64,000 nt of DNA from Suillus spraguei. Taxonomy: Eukaryota; Basidiomycota; Agaricomycetes; Boletales; Suillaceae. The stretch covers positions 1 through 64,000 of the forward strand of contig JABCPU010000309.1 of the NCBI GenBank assembly GCA_016800925.1, read 5' to 3'. The notes under the pieces were generated by a model. It was not told where the DNA came from and made no database searches. It was given only the letters and a program-made list of their open reading frames with translations. This document shows positions 11,290 through 22,354 of the stretch, piece after piece. Position 1 is the first letter of the stretch; each line of letters begins with the position of its first letter. The translations under genes were made by a program, and so were the position numbers.

Positions 11290-13990
11290 GGGCCATAGCT
11301 AGCAATCACCAACACAAGCAGGAGAGACGCCATGATGCAAAGAGTAACAATGCACGCAATGATTAGGGGTGCAGATGGACTCAAGTCTGTAATGGCACCT
11401 GAAAGGAATCCCAAGATGGACCGATCGCACTAACCAGTCCATGAGCGATGCAAAGTGATCATGACCAGAAATTGCTTACCTTAGTACACCACAAAAGTGG
11501 GTACACCTGTAATGATGATAAGCATTATTCTCTTCTTACGAAGGTAATATGCCTGGTTGACAATGTCAGGGTCAGACTGCGGAAATGTGAAGTGAATCGA
11601 ACCGCAAAGTCTAGGGATCCCATTCTCTGGCAAAAGTGTTGCACCATATTTCCTGCAAAAATGCAAGCCGACGCCTAAAACCAAGGAACAGGAGCACAGT
11701 GTCTGTGCGATTGCTGATGTCCCTATACCTGGAACAACAAGGATAACAATGTCCAAGGCCATCGAGGCACCTGCCTGTAGAACTAAGCAAGGGGGTATAC
11801 TTGTTTGTGATACCGGAAAAAGCGTACCAGGGTTATTTGACTTTTAGTTTGGTTGCTGAAGTTATCGACAAATCGGCGAACTTCTACACCATTCACAATC
11901 CCATCAACAGAAGTGGTCTGGATGCATTCAATAGTAACTGGCACACACAGCACTATAGCTGCAGCATTGCCAATGAATGAAACAAGCCTATTCTTTCGAC
12001 GCTTCTCTCTCACAGCATGCGTTCGAATCAGGCGAGCCTCAGGTTGGTTATGGCAATGCAGATATTGGTAGTGGCCTGTGTGCATCTGGCAAATCAATGA
12101 TACTTAATCTTTGACAAAAGCAACATACGTAGGATGTACAAGATTCTGCCTGTTAACAAAAAGGTTAGCGTTTGGACCATTTGATTTTCATAGCCTCACG
12201 CACAACAGAATACAACACCAGTCTCCTCGATAGACTCATTTTCTGCAAGGTCTTCTGTTTATCGTCAATAAACATGCTAGTTGGACGATACAGACATAGT
12301 ACATACCGATGCTGGCCAGTTGAGCGATAACTTGATTCATCTGGTCTAGCGTCCAGAACATTGATGTTACAATTGTACGTGCCCTATTCATTTTCCATCT
12401 CATTTACTTGTATATTACGTAACATGACTCTGACTCATATGCTCAACGCATCTGTACTATAGTTGCCTTCCTTCTTTGGATACGCACTTACTGTCTCATG
12501 TTCCTCTTGGTCCGTGCGCACATATTGGCCTATTTAAGCACGGTGTACTTGTAGTAGATTCCCTACTTTAATCTTACTGGGTTTTACCTGGAATCTCCTT
12601 CACTTAGGTCTCCAACCTAAGCCGTCTTGAATCGCCTCTAAGTCTAAGCACTCCTTAGTCTTAGTCTCTATTCTCGCGGATACCTCTCGGACTTGTCCTT
12701 GAGGCTGAACCCTTGATCGTACTCGGAACACGTTCCTTGTACTTTCACCTTGTCCTCTTCTGGACATTGTAAGAACTCCCAGCAGACCGGCTGTGTCTTT
12801 TCACTGTCGCTGGTGACGCCACCCCAGTTCGTAACAATTGAAGCAGCAGTGGATTGACTCAAGTTGTTGCTTCTGTTTTTGGATCAGTTTTTCTGACTGT
12901 GGCTACATATCACGGGGTTTACCTCCAAGATAGCAGCCGATTTCTCTTCTTATACGTCTCACTTGTGAGGTATCCATTCGAAAATTGTGCAGAAAGAATT
13001 CAAAATGTTTCCTGTGAATTGGTGAGCAACCATCCAGTAAGTCGTTTTGATAGAATGAGATCGTAGGTCAATCACTCACCAATATTGGGCCTCCAGTTCA
13101 AGTCCTGCATAATGAGCGAATGAAAAGGTAATATGAATACAACATACTCTTATGACGCCATTTACTTGGGTTGATACATTCTCCAAAAAGGATGTGACCA
13201 TCCATATCCTCTAACCAAGCGATGATCTGGTGGTCTGGGACGACATAGTAGTATTGAAACCTCTCCTCTCCCATGAAAATGGTCGGGTACACTACCAGCA
13301 CCCACCCATCCTCTTTCGCAGCGGATCGCGATGCATCGATGAAATCATCGAGCCTCTGTAGATCTTGGTAATGACCAATGTTCATCGAAGTATAAGCATT
13401 CTAATGTCCATTGAGTGATTATATCATTTATATTGCAAGAGCCACCTTTCTGTTGTTATAGTAATATGTACTGCCCAATGGGTGGACAAGTTCCTGCCAA
13501 TCTCTGATCATGGGGGGCCTGTAGATGGCGTTAAATTAACGTTGGCGGGAACAAAGGCGACTGACGAAGAGTAATTGATCTCCTTCATAGGGACCAGGGT
13601 ATCTTCAATTTCATCATCCACACTAAGCATGTTATTCAAATTGAGTACTATCACAGGACTGGATATATATACTCACAGCATGACCGCTTCAGCATAGCGG
13701 GGCAGTTGCGTTGGCCATATGCCAATACCACGTTCCAGCAGCCCCACAATCTGTTGCTGAGAGCCTGCAGTTGCCTAGTACAATACTGAATAGTATCAGA
13801 AGGTGTTTTGTGGTCCAACGTACCATGTCCTGTAACTTGCCAATGATTATGACTTTCAAATCGACAGTACCTGCTGTGTCACGGTGGACGTTTAGTTACA
13901 CTTTGACTTGCCGCGAAGCGGCACATATTCTCAATGTCCGATGCTTACTAATTACTAGTTCACTGGAAGTCGAGCAATTATCAGTAAACT
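11290..13990 (-). pseudogene. WW-like / multi-TM protein of Agaricomycete type, disrupted by a solo LTR
   Basis: The minus strand carries, in order, the parts of a basidiomycete family with an N-terminal WW-like region and C-terminal membrane helices. They are WQELVHPLGSTYYYNNRK (about 13490), YQDLQRLDDFIDASRSAAKE, ERFQYYYVVPDHQIIAWLED (about 13265-13200), and an EAQYW motif (about 13090). After the LTR come MFWTLDQMNQVIAQLASI (12362-12309), YQYLHCHNQPEARLIRTHAV (about 12070), TTSVDGIVNGVEVRRFVDN (about 11900) and hydrophobic helices at 11765-11690 and 11380-11290. Introns of about 50 nt separate the blocks. A 472-bp LTR sits inside coding sequence at 12365-12836 and breaks the gene. Function is unknown; location is inferred to be a membrane. 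Exon borders are approximate and the 5' end is unclear. Confidence 0.6.
12365..12836 (+). mobile_element. Solo LTR of the chromovirus family, 5-bp target duplication ATTGA
   Basis: This is a reverse-complement copy of the LTRs at 24709, 26651 and 33792, so its transcription sense is plus. It begins TGTTACAATTGTACGTGCCC and ends CCCCAGTTCGTAACA (TGTTAC...GTAACA termini). ATTGA precedes it (12360-12364) and follows it (12837-12841), the 5-bp duplication expected of Ty3/Gypsy integration. No internal sequence remains, so it arose by LTR-LTR recombination. It contains TATTTAAGCA (about 12531), a plausible TATA element. Confidence 0.95.
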
Positions 13991-14138
13991 GGTTGAAAGA
14001 AAAGAAAAATGTGTAGGACATGACATACAGTGTAAGAGCACTCCTTGACACACCTACTGTCAACTGTCCTCCTGTACACCAAACACCTCAAAAATTACGT
14101 TTTATAACGGCTAGAATAGTGATAAATGATACAACATA

Positions 14139-15717
14139 CAGTGGCTCAAAAAACTGTCCGCATGTTTTGACATTTTTCACTATCTATGATATTGTGTGAG
14201 AATGAACAAATTCCTCAAGGACATACTTATACCACATTGTAGTATGGCTTCAGGGCTTTTATTGGAGCCCTACACCGTGGGAATCGGCGGAGATATGGTG
14301 GAGATATAAGGCTTATAAAATGATGACTCATGTGGACAGTTTTTTGAGTGTATATTAAAACTATATAAATCATTATTTATGACACCATAAAAATCATGCC
14401 ACTATTATATAAATTAGAAAGTGGTGTCATTATGTTATTTTATGACTATATCTAACTATATAAACCAGAATATCTCATGTATCATAGTCATAATCACCAT
14501 GAAAGCCATCTCCTCTGCTCAAAGAGATAATATCCTCTCTCTGTCTTATGCTGGCCTCTCTGCTTGCCAAATTTCCTCTAGAACTGGAGTATGCAAGTCC
14601 ACTGTGGCCAAGTTCATCAAAGAAAGCCACCCAGACAAGGAAAACTCTTGTGGAGGACGTCCATCCAAGCTTACCTCTACTGACAAAAGGGCTATTATCC
14701 AACATATCACTACAGGAAAGGCTGATAATGCTGTCCAAGCCACCCATTATATCAATTCCACCATCACTACCCCTGTCTCTTCACAAACTGTGAGGAATGT
14801 TCTCAAGGCAGCTCATCTCAAGGCAGTAACAAAGAAGAAAAAGCCTCTTCTCTCCATCAAACATAGGCAGAGAAGACTAGCCTTTGCCTTAGCTCATCAA
14901 CACTGGACTGTAGAGGACTGGAAGTGTGTTATATGGTCAGATGAGACCAAAATCAATAGGATTGGGTCAGATGGGAAGGTGTATGTATGGAAAAAGAAGG
15001 GAGATGGCCTAACAGACAGAGAGGTTAATGGGACTGTATGGGATGGAATGGTGTGGGAATGCTTGCTGAGGTTGAGGGGAAGATGAATGCTGAGCAGTAT
15101 GTGGACATTTTAAATGACCACTTGCTGCCTAGCTTGGCAGAATCAGGGATTGATGAAGAAGATATCATTTTCCAACAGGATAATGATCCCAAGCACACAT
15201 CCAGAAGAGCTAGGGAATGGTTTGAAGAACATAACATCAATGTTCTTGACTGGCCAGCACAGTCTCCTGATGTCAATGTCATTGAACATCTCTGGGGAAC
15301 ACTCAAGAAAAAGCTTCAAGCCTATGAAAACCCCCCTAAAGGAGTATGGGAGCTTTGGGAGAGAGTAGCAGTGGAATGGGGGAAGATCACAGCTGAGGAT
15401 TGCCAGAAATTAATTGAGAGTATGCCTAGAAGGATAGAGGCAGTAATTAAAGCCAAGGGAGGTCATACAAAATACTAGAATACCTGGTTATTACTGTAAA
15501 ATACTTGAGTCAAAAAACTGTCCGCATGAGTCACCATTTTGTGAGCCTTGTATCTCCACCATATCTCCACCGATTCCCACGGTGTAGGGCTCAAATGAAA
15601 GCCCTGATGCCATACTACAATGTGGTATAAGCATGTTTTGAGGCATTTGTTTGTTCTCACACAATATTATAGATAGTGAAAAATGCCAAAACATGCGGAC
15701 AGTTTTTTGAGCCACTG
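14139..15717 (+). mobile_element. Tc1/mariner element, copy 1 (1579 bp), TA target
   Basis: It begins CAGTGGCTCAAAAAACTGTC and ends with the reverse complement, and it is flanked by TA at 14137-14138 and 15718-15719. Terminal inverted repeats are long (14139-14350 and about 15505-15717). Compared with copy 2 (36620-38234) it lacks 37 bp inside the transposase gene, between two CTGT words near 15036. Confidence 0.95.
14499..15478 (+). pseudogene. Tc1-like DDE transposase, frameshifted by a 37-bp deletion
   Basis: The start is set at MKAISSAQRDNILSLS (14499). The upstream in-frame ATG at 14421 adds a hydrophobic extension atypical of the family. An N-terminal helix-turn-helix region (LSYAGLSACQISSRTGVCKS) is followed by a second HTH segment and a DDE domain with IWSDETKINRIG (first Asp), FQQDNDPKHTS (second Asp) and SPDVNVIEHLWG (Glu), the DD34E pattern of Tc1. 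After NGTV a 37-bp deletion changes frame; the remainder reads from 15038. In copy 2 this site is intact, so the deletion belongs to this copy. The full-length enzyme would be about 340 residues and would bind the inverted repeats and cut at TA. Confidence 0.92.
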
Positions 15718-15719
15718 TA

Positions 15720-16165
15720 TATGGCTGGGGTATTACAATTTTACTGATAATCAACAATGGAAGTGTATTTGAGCAAGGGCGAATTCTCGATTCCCACGGT
15801 TAGCATCATCGAAACTGCCCAAATGTCACAACGGGTAACATTACCTTATTAAGAAAGTTTCACACAATCAAGTGTGATGGCCCCAAGTATGCATGTGTCA
15901 TGCAAGACTTGTACACAAGCCCACTTCCCATTGTGCCTTTGGCACAGGAAGCCAAAAAGGAGAGTGAAGGCAAAAAACAAAAAGGTGTGCAAAGCCAAAA
16001 AGGTGTGCAAAGGCGGCCTCAGCTGCATCCTAATAATGTCTCATCCTTTGCTGGTGTGACAAACAAAGTCATGCTGACTGTGAAAGTCCTGTTTTCCACA
16101 AGTGTCTCATTACCATTTAAGGCAGCTACCAAACAATTGACAAAACCAGATGAGTTCGCACTTTG
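15720..16165 (+). other. Lys/Gln-rich ORF fragment of unknown origin
   Basis: A frame starting near 15857 reads FHTIKCDGPKYACVMQDLYT and then a basic segment with two copies of KGVQ, ending at TGA 16167-16169 with PDEFALW. There is no ATG-led gene structure and I know no family for it. It lies between the Tc1 copy and the Copia A LTR region and may be a relic of another retroelement. Confidence 0.3.
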
Positions 16166-16459
16166 GTGAAGTGTGCACCTCACTGCACCTTTCCTGTGCC
16201 TTTCGCATTTGACCGCACTTCATTGTGTTTCATTGCATTTTGTTGCACATCATCATGTACATATGCTTCGGAGGCGCTCGGGTGCACATGTAATAGTGGA
16301 GAGGTTAGGGATTTCTCAAGTGAGCCTCATGGTGTCTTAGCGAGCTCATTCTTATCATATAATGGACCCTTGTCATGTAATTTTCCCTCAGTCATTCTCT
16401 CATCCTTCCTTTGGATAGCAGCTGAGTGCGGTATACACCACTTTTACTTAGTTTTGTCA

Positions 16460-16473
16460 GGTTATGAGCCCTG
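16460..16473 (+). promoter_or_regulatory. Primer-binding site of Copia A (initiator tRNA-Met, internal)
   Basis: GGTTATGAGCCCTG is complementary to the anticodon-arm region of eukaryotic initiator tRNA-Met (CAGGGCTCATAACC), not to its 3' end. This is the half-molecule priming mode known from Drosophila copia. It abuts the LTR end TTTTGTCA. Confidence 0.75.
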
Positions 16474-16504
16474 GTTATGCCAACTAGCCAGCAACCTAGC
16501 AGAA

Positions 16505-18348
16505 ATGACTCACAAGGTCGCGCACCTCTCAGACATGATGTCCTCCACCAGTGACACCCTTGCAACCCCAGTCCTTACAGGCCCAGAGAATTTCCAGCTA
16601 TGGAAACTTCACATCACTGGAAAACTTCGCAGAGAGAAAGTACTGCGCATTGTCACAGGCACAGACCCTGACCCAATTGCTGCAACCACGCTGCTCCTAG
16701 CATCTCCACCACCTCAGCCTCTTCTGCCTCACTCCTGATAACCACTAGCAGTGGTGCGATGGAATCGTGGGCTGCATGCAATGAGAAGGCACATGGCATC
16801 ATCCAAGACCATATCTCAGACACCCTCCTCATGAAGACACAAGTGTGTGCAACAGCAAAGGTGCTTTTTGATGAACTTGCAAAAATCCACAATACATCAA
16901 GCGTCGCCAGTGCCTTCTACATCTTTGAACAACTCATTGCTTTGAAGTGGGATGGTGCTTCACAGATTAATGACCACATTGCAAAGTTCCACAGTCTTGG
17001 GTCGCACCTAACAGGCATGAATTTCACCATTGATTCCAGAATCATCACATTTGCGCTTATGCGCTCCCTTCCTGATACATCTGACTGGCGCACTTTCACC
17101 TCCTCTGTCCTCAATACCATCGCAGAAAAGGACCTCACTTTCAATGCAATTGAGACCAAAGTCATTGCAGAGGTCGCATGCCAACCTGTTGCTGCCTCAA
17201 GTGTACATACTGCAGCAAGTGCAAAACCTGAAACATGGTGCGCACTACATCAAACAGCTATGCATGACATGCGAGACTGCAATGTGATCAAGGAGCAAAG
17301 CTACATGCTCAAGGAGGGAAAGAAGAAAAAGAAGGACAAGGCAAAGAAAGCAGAATCACCTGCAGACTCAGACTCTGAAGTAGACACTAAGAGTGCTGCA
17401 GTTAGAGAACATGTACATATCTCTAAGGCTTTGGCAAAGCATGTTCAGGCTTACTCCGCGTCTGTCACTAAGGATCACCTGGATGTCATCATTGATTCAG
17501 GCGCCTCATCGCACATGGTCCCACATCGCACTTGGTTCAAACCAGGAACATGTCGCACAATCCATCCAGCATGAGAGATCAGTTTTGGTGATGACTCTAC
17601 AGTGGATGCAATTGGAAAAGGAACCATCACCTTTTGCACCACTATACAAGGGCAAGTGGATAATGTTGAACTATCCAATACACTGCATGTGCCAGCCTTC
17701 ACAATATTGCTCATATCAGTCTCCAAACTTGCATGCCATGGACTGTCCATGCGCTTTGATGCCTCAATGGATAAGTGTGGAGTCTACAAAGGTGCAAGCC
17801 TTGTCTTAACCACAAAGCATAAGAGTGGCCTATATCATGTCGAAGGTACTCTGCTCACCTTCACGGATCAAGTGCTCATGACAGTGGATATAAACCTCCT
17901 TCACTGAAGAATGGGATACATAGACATGGATTGCATACAGCGCATGATGGCAAATGGCCAACTTCCTGGGATTGATGCTATCACTGGAAAACCTACCTTC
18001 TGGGAGCTGTGCGCGCTAGGGAAGATGAAGAAACTTTCATTCCAACTCGCAACCAGTGCGTGCACAACACGTGCCATCCAAATCATCCACACAGATGTAG
18101 TGGGCCAATTACCCCTAAATCATGTGAAGGATTCCGCTATTGGATGGTCATCGTCAATGATTATTCCAGATTCCCTTGGATCTATTTCCTGAAGCACAAG
18201 AGCGACATACTCGAGCAGTACAAGCAATGGAAGAAAGATGTTCAAATATTCTTCTGCTCTGAAATCCATGAAGAGCGCTTTTCTGTGCTTCACACTGAAT
18301 TTATGCACAGTGATGGTGGAGGGGAATACACTGGTAACAACATGCACA
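16505..18348 (+). pseudogene. Copia A Gag-protease-integrase polyprotein, broken
   Basis: Reading from ATG 16505: VLTGPENFQLWKLHITGKL is the Copia Gag start. A frameshift near 16685 moves to the frame of MESWAACNEKAHGIIQDHIS (16759), with the UBN2-like Gag body (KWDGASQINDHIAKFHSL). A basic linker KEGKKKKKDKAKKA precedes the protease motif DVIIDSGASSHMVPHRTW (about 17480-17530). Stops at 17573 and 17905 interrupt the protease/GAG-pre-integrase part. Integrase begins with IIHTDVVGQLP (first Asp), shifts frame near 18120, and continues DYSRFPWIYFLKHKSD and HSDGGGEYTGNN (second Asp). The third catalytic Glu and everything after it are lost. Two of the stops are TGA codons at positions where CGA is plausible. 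Confidence 0.88.
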
Positions 18349-18548
18349 AGGTTTTACATAGATGGGTGGGCCGACATGGAGGCATATTGCATATATGGGT
18401 GGGCCTAGATATGTATCATAAAGACGTACAGCTGATGTAGCCACCAGAGAATCAAACACATAGGATACATGCACCCTATGAGTGCATATACCTACCATCA
18501 ACCACCAAAATCTAAACCCCGAAGCACGAAAACCTGAATGCACCATGT
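18349..18548 (-). repeat. 'cccaccc' element, fragment in reverse orientation
   Basis: From 18349 the plus strand reads 'acatagatgggtgggccga', the reverse complement of the minisatellite units, for about two units. The complete head module of about 125 bp (18420-18548) follows, near-identical in reverse complement to 34257-34385 (for example 'gtggctacatcagctgtacg'). The tail module is absent. It terminates Copia A. Confidence 0.8.
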
Positions 18549-18564
18549 CTGACATTCATCGATA

Positions 18565-19845
18565 ATTGAGGTGCCGGGTGCCAAGTCCCGAAACCTGGAA
18601 CTCAAAACTGGAGATTCAAACTAGATATTTCCTGAATTCCGGATACCCGGACACCCGAAACATAACACACAAGGTGAAAGATTTAAAGTCCATGTGTTGA
18701 GTCATCTAGTGCTGAGTGCCGGGTATGGGTGCAGAGTACCGAAACTAGAAACTAGAAACTTGAGGTTCAAGACAAAACAGACATCTACCAAAATGTGTGG
18801 ATCAAAGTTTTGTTGTTGCCTGACATTTGTCTGAGTCCCGAGGACCGAACCCCAAAATTGTGGACTACCGGGTTTTGGGATTCGGGGTTTGGCACTTGAG
18901 ATTCGAGATTTGAGATGAAAAAGATATCTACCAAAAATGTGTGGATCAAAGTCATTTTATTGCCTAACATTTTTTGGTCTCAAGTGCAGAAGCCTGAGTA
19001 CCAAACCCCAAACCCCTAAATAGTAGACTACCGGAGTTCGGAGTTCGGAGTTCAGCACTTAGAATGTGTGGATTAATAGGTGTCTATTGCCTCACATTGT
19101 TCTGAGTCCCGAGTCGCGAGTGCTGGGTGCCAGGGTTCAAGGTTCAGCACTGACAATATGTTGATCAATATCTTTCACATTATGAGTACCAAGTCCCGAG
19201 TCCCGAGTGCCGGGTGCTGGAGTTCGGGGTTTGGCACATAAAATATGTGGATCGAGATCTTTCACATTGTTATGAGTCCCAAGTCCCGATCCCCGAGTGC
19301 CAGGTGCCGGAGTTCAGGGTTCGGCACTCAACATGTGTAAATCAATATCTTTGTATTGCCTCACATTGTTCTAACTCCCAGGTGCCAGGGTTCGGGGTTC
19401 AGTGTTAAATTATGTGGATCGATATCTTTCACATTGTTATGAGTCCCAAGTCCCAATTCCCAACTGCCGGGTGCCAGAGTTCGGGGTTCGGCACTCCACA
19501 GGTGTAAATCAATATCTTTGTATTGCCTCACATTGTTCTAACTCCCAGGTGCCGTGGTTCAGGGTTCGGTGTTAAAATATGTGCATCAATATCTTTCACA
19601 TTGTTATAAGTTCCAAGGCCCAAGTCCCAAGTGCCGGGTGCCGGAGTTCAGGGTTTGGCACTCAACATGTGTGAATCAATATCTCTGTATTGCCTCACAT
19701 TGTTCTAAGTCCCAGGTACCGAGTCCTGGGTGCCAGGGGTTGGGGTTTGGCACTGAAAATATGTAGATCAATATTTTTCACATGGTGATGAGTCCCAAGT
19801 CCCGGGTCCTGGGGTTTGGGGTTCGGCACTTAAGATATACATAAG
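18565..19845. repeat. Satellite array 2: alternating units of about 85 bp in dimers of about 170 bp
   Basis: Units share 'gagtcccgagtgccgggtgc', 'ggttcggcactcaaaat', 'gtgtggatcaatatctttc'. The anchor (C/G)A(T/G)ATCTTT-like word lies at about 19163, 19254, 19345, 19421, 19510, 19588, 19678 and 19769. Between 19254 and 19769 two unit types mostly alternate: one continues 'cacattgttatgag', the other 'gtattgcctcacattgttc'. A pair therefore spans about 165-181 bp, close to the array 1 period. The left part (18600-19080) has longer units with 'gagatgaaaaagatatctac'. Confidence 0.88.
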
Positions 19846-19849
19846 CCAC

Positions 19850-20215
19850 TTCCGCTTAAAGTCACCTTCCGAGACTTAGGATTGATTCCTATAGTCTATA
19901 TCTCCGACTCTATCTTCGGATAGTCTACCTCTGTTAGTTTCTAGTTAGGAACTCGTTCCAAAACTAGCCTTAATCTCTGTCCCCTCCTTACGTTCCGAAT
20001 AACCTTCGGACATACCATATCCAATACCTTCGGACACCCGGATCCGTCACACAACTCCTTCCGGGTCTTCGGACGAATAACTCCTCCCTGAAATAAGGGG
20101 CATTACTCGAGAAAGGGGCACAGTGCACAAACTGAGGCCAAAGCCCTTCGGATCTCTCTACCCTTGAGTACAGTCTTAACATGAACCCCATATTTGACAC
20201 CCAAACATTGAGTCC
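19850..20215. other. TTCGGA-rich stretch, possible LTR remnant
   Basis: The short word TTCGGA recurs at least five times (about 19914, 20003, 20030, 20077 and 20147). It ends near 'ccccatatttgacac'. It could be a decayed LTR of an unknown element, but no partner LTR, PBS or target duplication is visible. No gene is seen. Confidence 0.3.
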
Positions 20216-20334
20216 TGGGAATTGTCTGGGTCAGCCTATGTCGGAGTTTGAATTTCTTATCCATCCATCAGTGACTCATATCATCACCTTTTCACTATCT
20301 GTCAGTTTCATTGCCAGCATCACACTCTTGTATT

Positions 20335-21145
20335 AGCCATGCCTGAAACTCCTGCATCCACATCTGGCACTCCAAATACTGGACATCACTGGCAACCCAT
20401 GAAGCTGAACCTTCAAGATGTTTCTTGTACTTTGAATATGGCTGCATTGCGCATCTGAGCATGTATCTCTCAATATCAGATGGAGGCTGCTAACAACCCT
20501 CCCTCTTCTGCCCGGATCATGTACTTTAAGGCCAGGCTGCAATGGGAGATCAATGTAAGTGACTGATGACCGGATGACCAGCTGACTTTGGTGGGCAATG
20601 CTGAGATTTCCAACAGACATTTGTTATGCCACTCCTGCAGTACTCAGCTGCAAGGAACATTGTTTCCGTTGTTCCAAGCCTGGTCACTCATATCCTGACA
20701 TTGTATCCCATGCTCACCTGGAACACTGTTCCAGACCACATATTTTAATCCCACCTATGTCAGTTTGATGATGTCGCAGCTCCAGGACATCCATCCCGGA
20801 TTATTCCCAGCTATGATACTCCATGGTGGATGGGACACACCAAAATTCTGAATGAACCATGGCAATGGGGTCAAATCATGAGGTCCTGTGTTGTTCACTA
20901 CCAGCATTGGATGGAAAATGGAGTTGAGTATAATGGCTTGGTTCTTCCTGAGGAGGTAAATGACTCATCAGGCCCATCAGTGATGGGACTTAAGATGATT
21001 CAAGCATGCCTGGTAGCATTGATGGAGGAGCAAGATGAGGGTATCCATGAGAAGATGGCAGAGGTGAAGATGTACACTGACATGCTACAGAGATTGAAGA
21101 GAGGCAGGGGAGTGGAGTCCTCTTCACTGTGTTCAGAATAGAGAG
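20335..21145 (+). pseudogene. Unrecognised TE-derived ORF, broken
   Basis: The frame from 20338 reads MPETPASTSGTPNTGHHWQP, with stops from about 20457 onward. A last open piece (20830-21141) reads EEVNDSSGPSVMGLKMIQAC and ends with a basic helix. The piece MEEQDEGIHEKMAEVKM recurs at about 2700, so this is a repeated sequence. The layout (Pro/Thr-rich start, C-terminal coiled coil) would suit an accessory ORF of a DNA transposon, which is an inference. Confidence 0.35.
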
Positions 21146-21179
21146 GTCTTCATTTCATACATGATGTAAAATATTATAT

Positions 21180-22165
21180 TCTGTCCAAATGATTGTCTTG
21201 ACTCCCGAATATTTAGTTCTGGATTTTGAGGACTGGATTTAAAGTCCGGATGTAGAGTCCTAAATCCCAAATGCTGAGTGGTGAATGCCTGAGTGCCAAG
21301 GTACTCAGAGTTTGGGACTCAATTCATGGGACTCGACTTCTGAATGGCAAGTGCCGAATGCGGGGTGCTGCATGCAAAGTCCTGAAACAAGCAACTCTTG
21401 ATTTGAGATGAAACATATATCTACCACACATGTGTGGAGCAAAGTTTTTCATTGCCTCACATTTTTCTGAGTGCCGAGTCACAAATCTTAGGTACCAAAC
21501 CCTGAACCCAGAAATTGTGGACTACTGGATTTCGGGGTTTGAAGTTTGGCACTCAAGATTTGAGACGAAATAGATATCTCCCAAAAATGTGTGGATTAAA
21601 GTTTTTTCTTTGCCTCACATTTTTCTGAGTCCCAAGTGAAGAATCCCGCATGCCGAACCCCGAAACTGTGGACTTCCAGATGTTGAGATTCAGGGTTCAG
21701 CACTAACAATGTGTGGGTCAAAGTCTCTTTATTGGTTCTGAGTCCTGAGTGCCAGGTACTGGGTGCAAAGTCCCAAAAATTGACACTCAAGATTCCAGAC
21801 CACAATGATACCTACCAAAAATTTGTGGATTAAAATCTTTTTATTGCCCCATATTCACTTAAAATGTGTGGATCAATATCTTTCACATTGTTATGAGTCC
21901 CAAGTTCCAGGTGCCAGGGTTTGGGGTTCGGCACTCACAATGTGTGGATCAATATCTTTCACATTGTTCTGAGTCCTGAGTCCTGAGTCCCGTGTGCCGG
22001 ATGCCGGGGCTTGGGGTTCAGCACTTAAAATGTGTGAATGAATATCTTTCACATTGTTATGAGTCCCGAGTCCCGAGTGCTGGGTGCCGGCATTTGGCAT
22101 TCAGCACTTAATATGTGTGAATTCATATCTTTCACATTGTTATGAGTCCCAAGTGTTGAATAGTC
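21180..22165. repeat. Satellite array 3, same family as array 2
   Basis: Long units of about 160 bp (21380-21830, anchored by 'tgcctcacatttttctgag') are followed by short units with 'tttcacattgtt' at 21881, 21957, 22047 and 22130 (76-90 bp apart). All carry 'gagtcc(c/t)gagt' and 'ggcactcaaaatgtgtg' words. The array ends where the Copia B LTR starts. Confidence 0.88.
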
Positions 22166-22168
22166 AAA

Positions 22169-22339
22169 TGTTACATGGACCTCAGACATTACCGGTATTA
22201 TTAGAAAAGCATGGACATACTTACAGCTGCTCTTTACTCTACCTACCTCAGTGACTTGCTAGTCTACTGAGGTGAGCATATGCTACTTACACATTCATTA
22301 CTTAGTACTGACTACTACTGCAGCTTACCTATTGCTGCA
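22169..22339 (+). mobile_element. 5' LTR of Ty1/Copia element B (171 bp)
   Basis: It begins TGTTACATGGACCTCAGA and ends CTATTGCTGCA, giving TG...CA termini. It is immediately followed by the primer-binding site. The 3' LTR is not in the window because the element is cut at 24708. Confidence 0.75.
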
Positions 22340-22354
22340 GGTTATGAGCCCTGC
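22340..22354 (+). promoter_or_regulatory. Primer-binding site of Copia B (initiator tRNA-Met, internal)
   Basis: GGTTATGAGCCCTGC is complementary over all 15 nt to GCAGGGCTCATAACC of fungal initiator tRNA-Met, around its anticodon arm. It directly abuts the LTR end. Confidence 0.8.

Larger units (their letters stand above)
16168..18348 (+). mobile_element. Ty1/Copia element A, 3'-truncated
   Basis: The inferred 5' LTR ends at 16459 in ...TTTTGTCA, immediately followed by a primer-binding site GGTTATGAGCCCTG. The left LTR border is uncertain; 16168 (TGTGCACC) is a guess. Gag, protease, GAG-pre-integrase and the start of integrase follow. Homology stops at about 18348, where a 'cccaccc' element in reverse orientation begins. 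No reverse transcriptase, RNase H or 3' LTR is present. Confidence 0.85.

Noticed and set aside
19850..20215. Definite LTR
   Set aside because: Only recurring TTCGGA words; no partner, no target duplication, no PBS.
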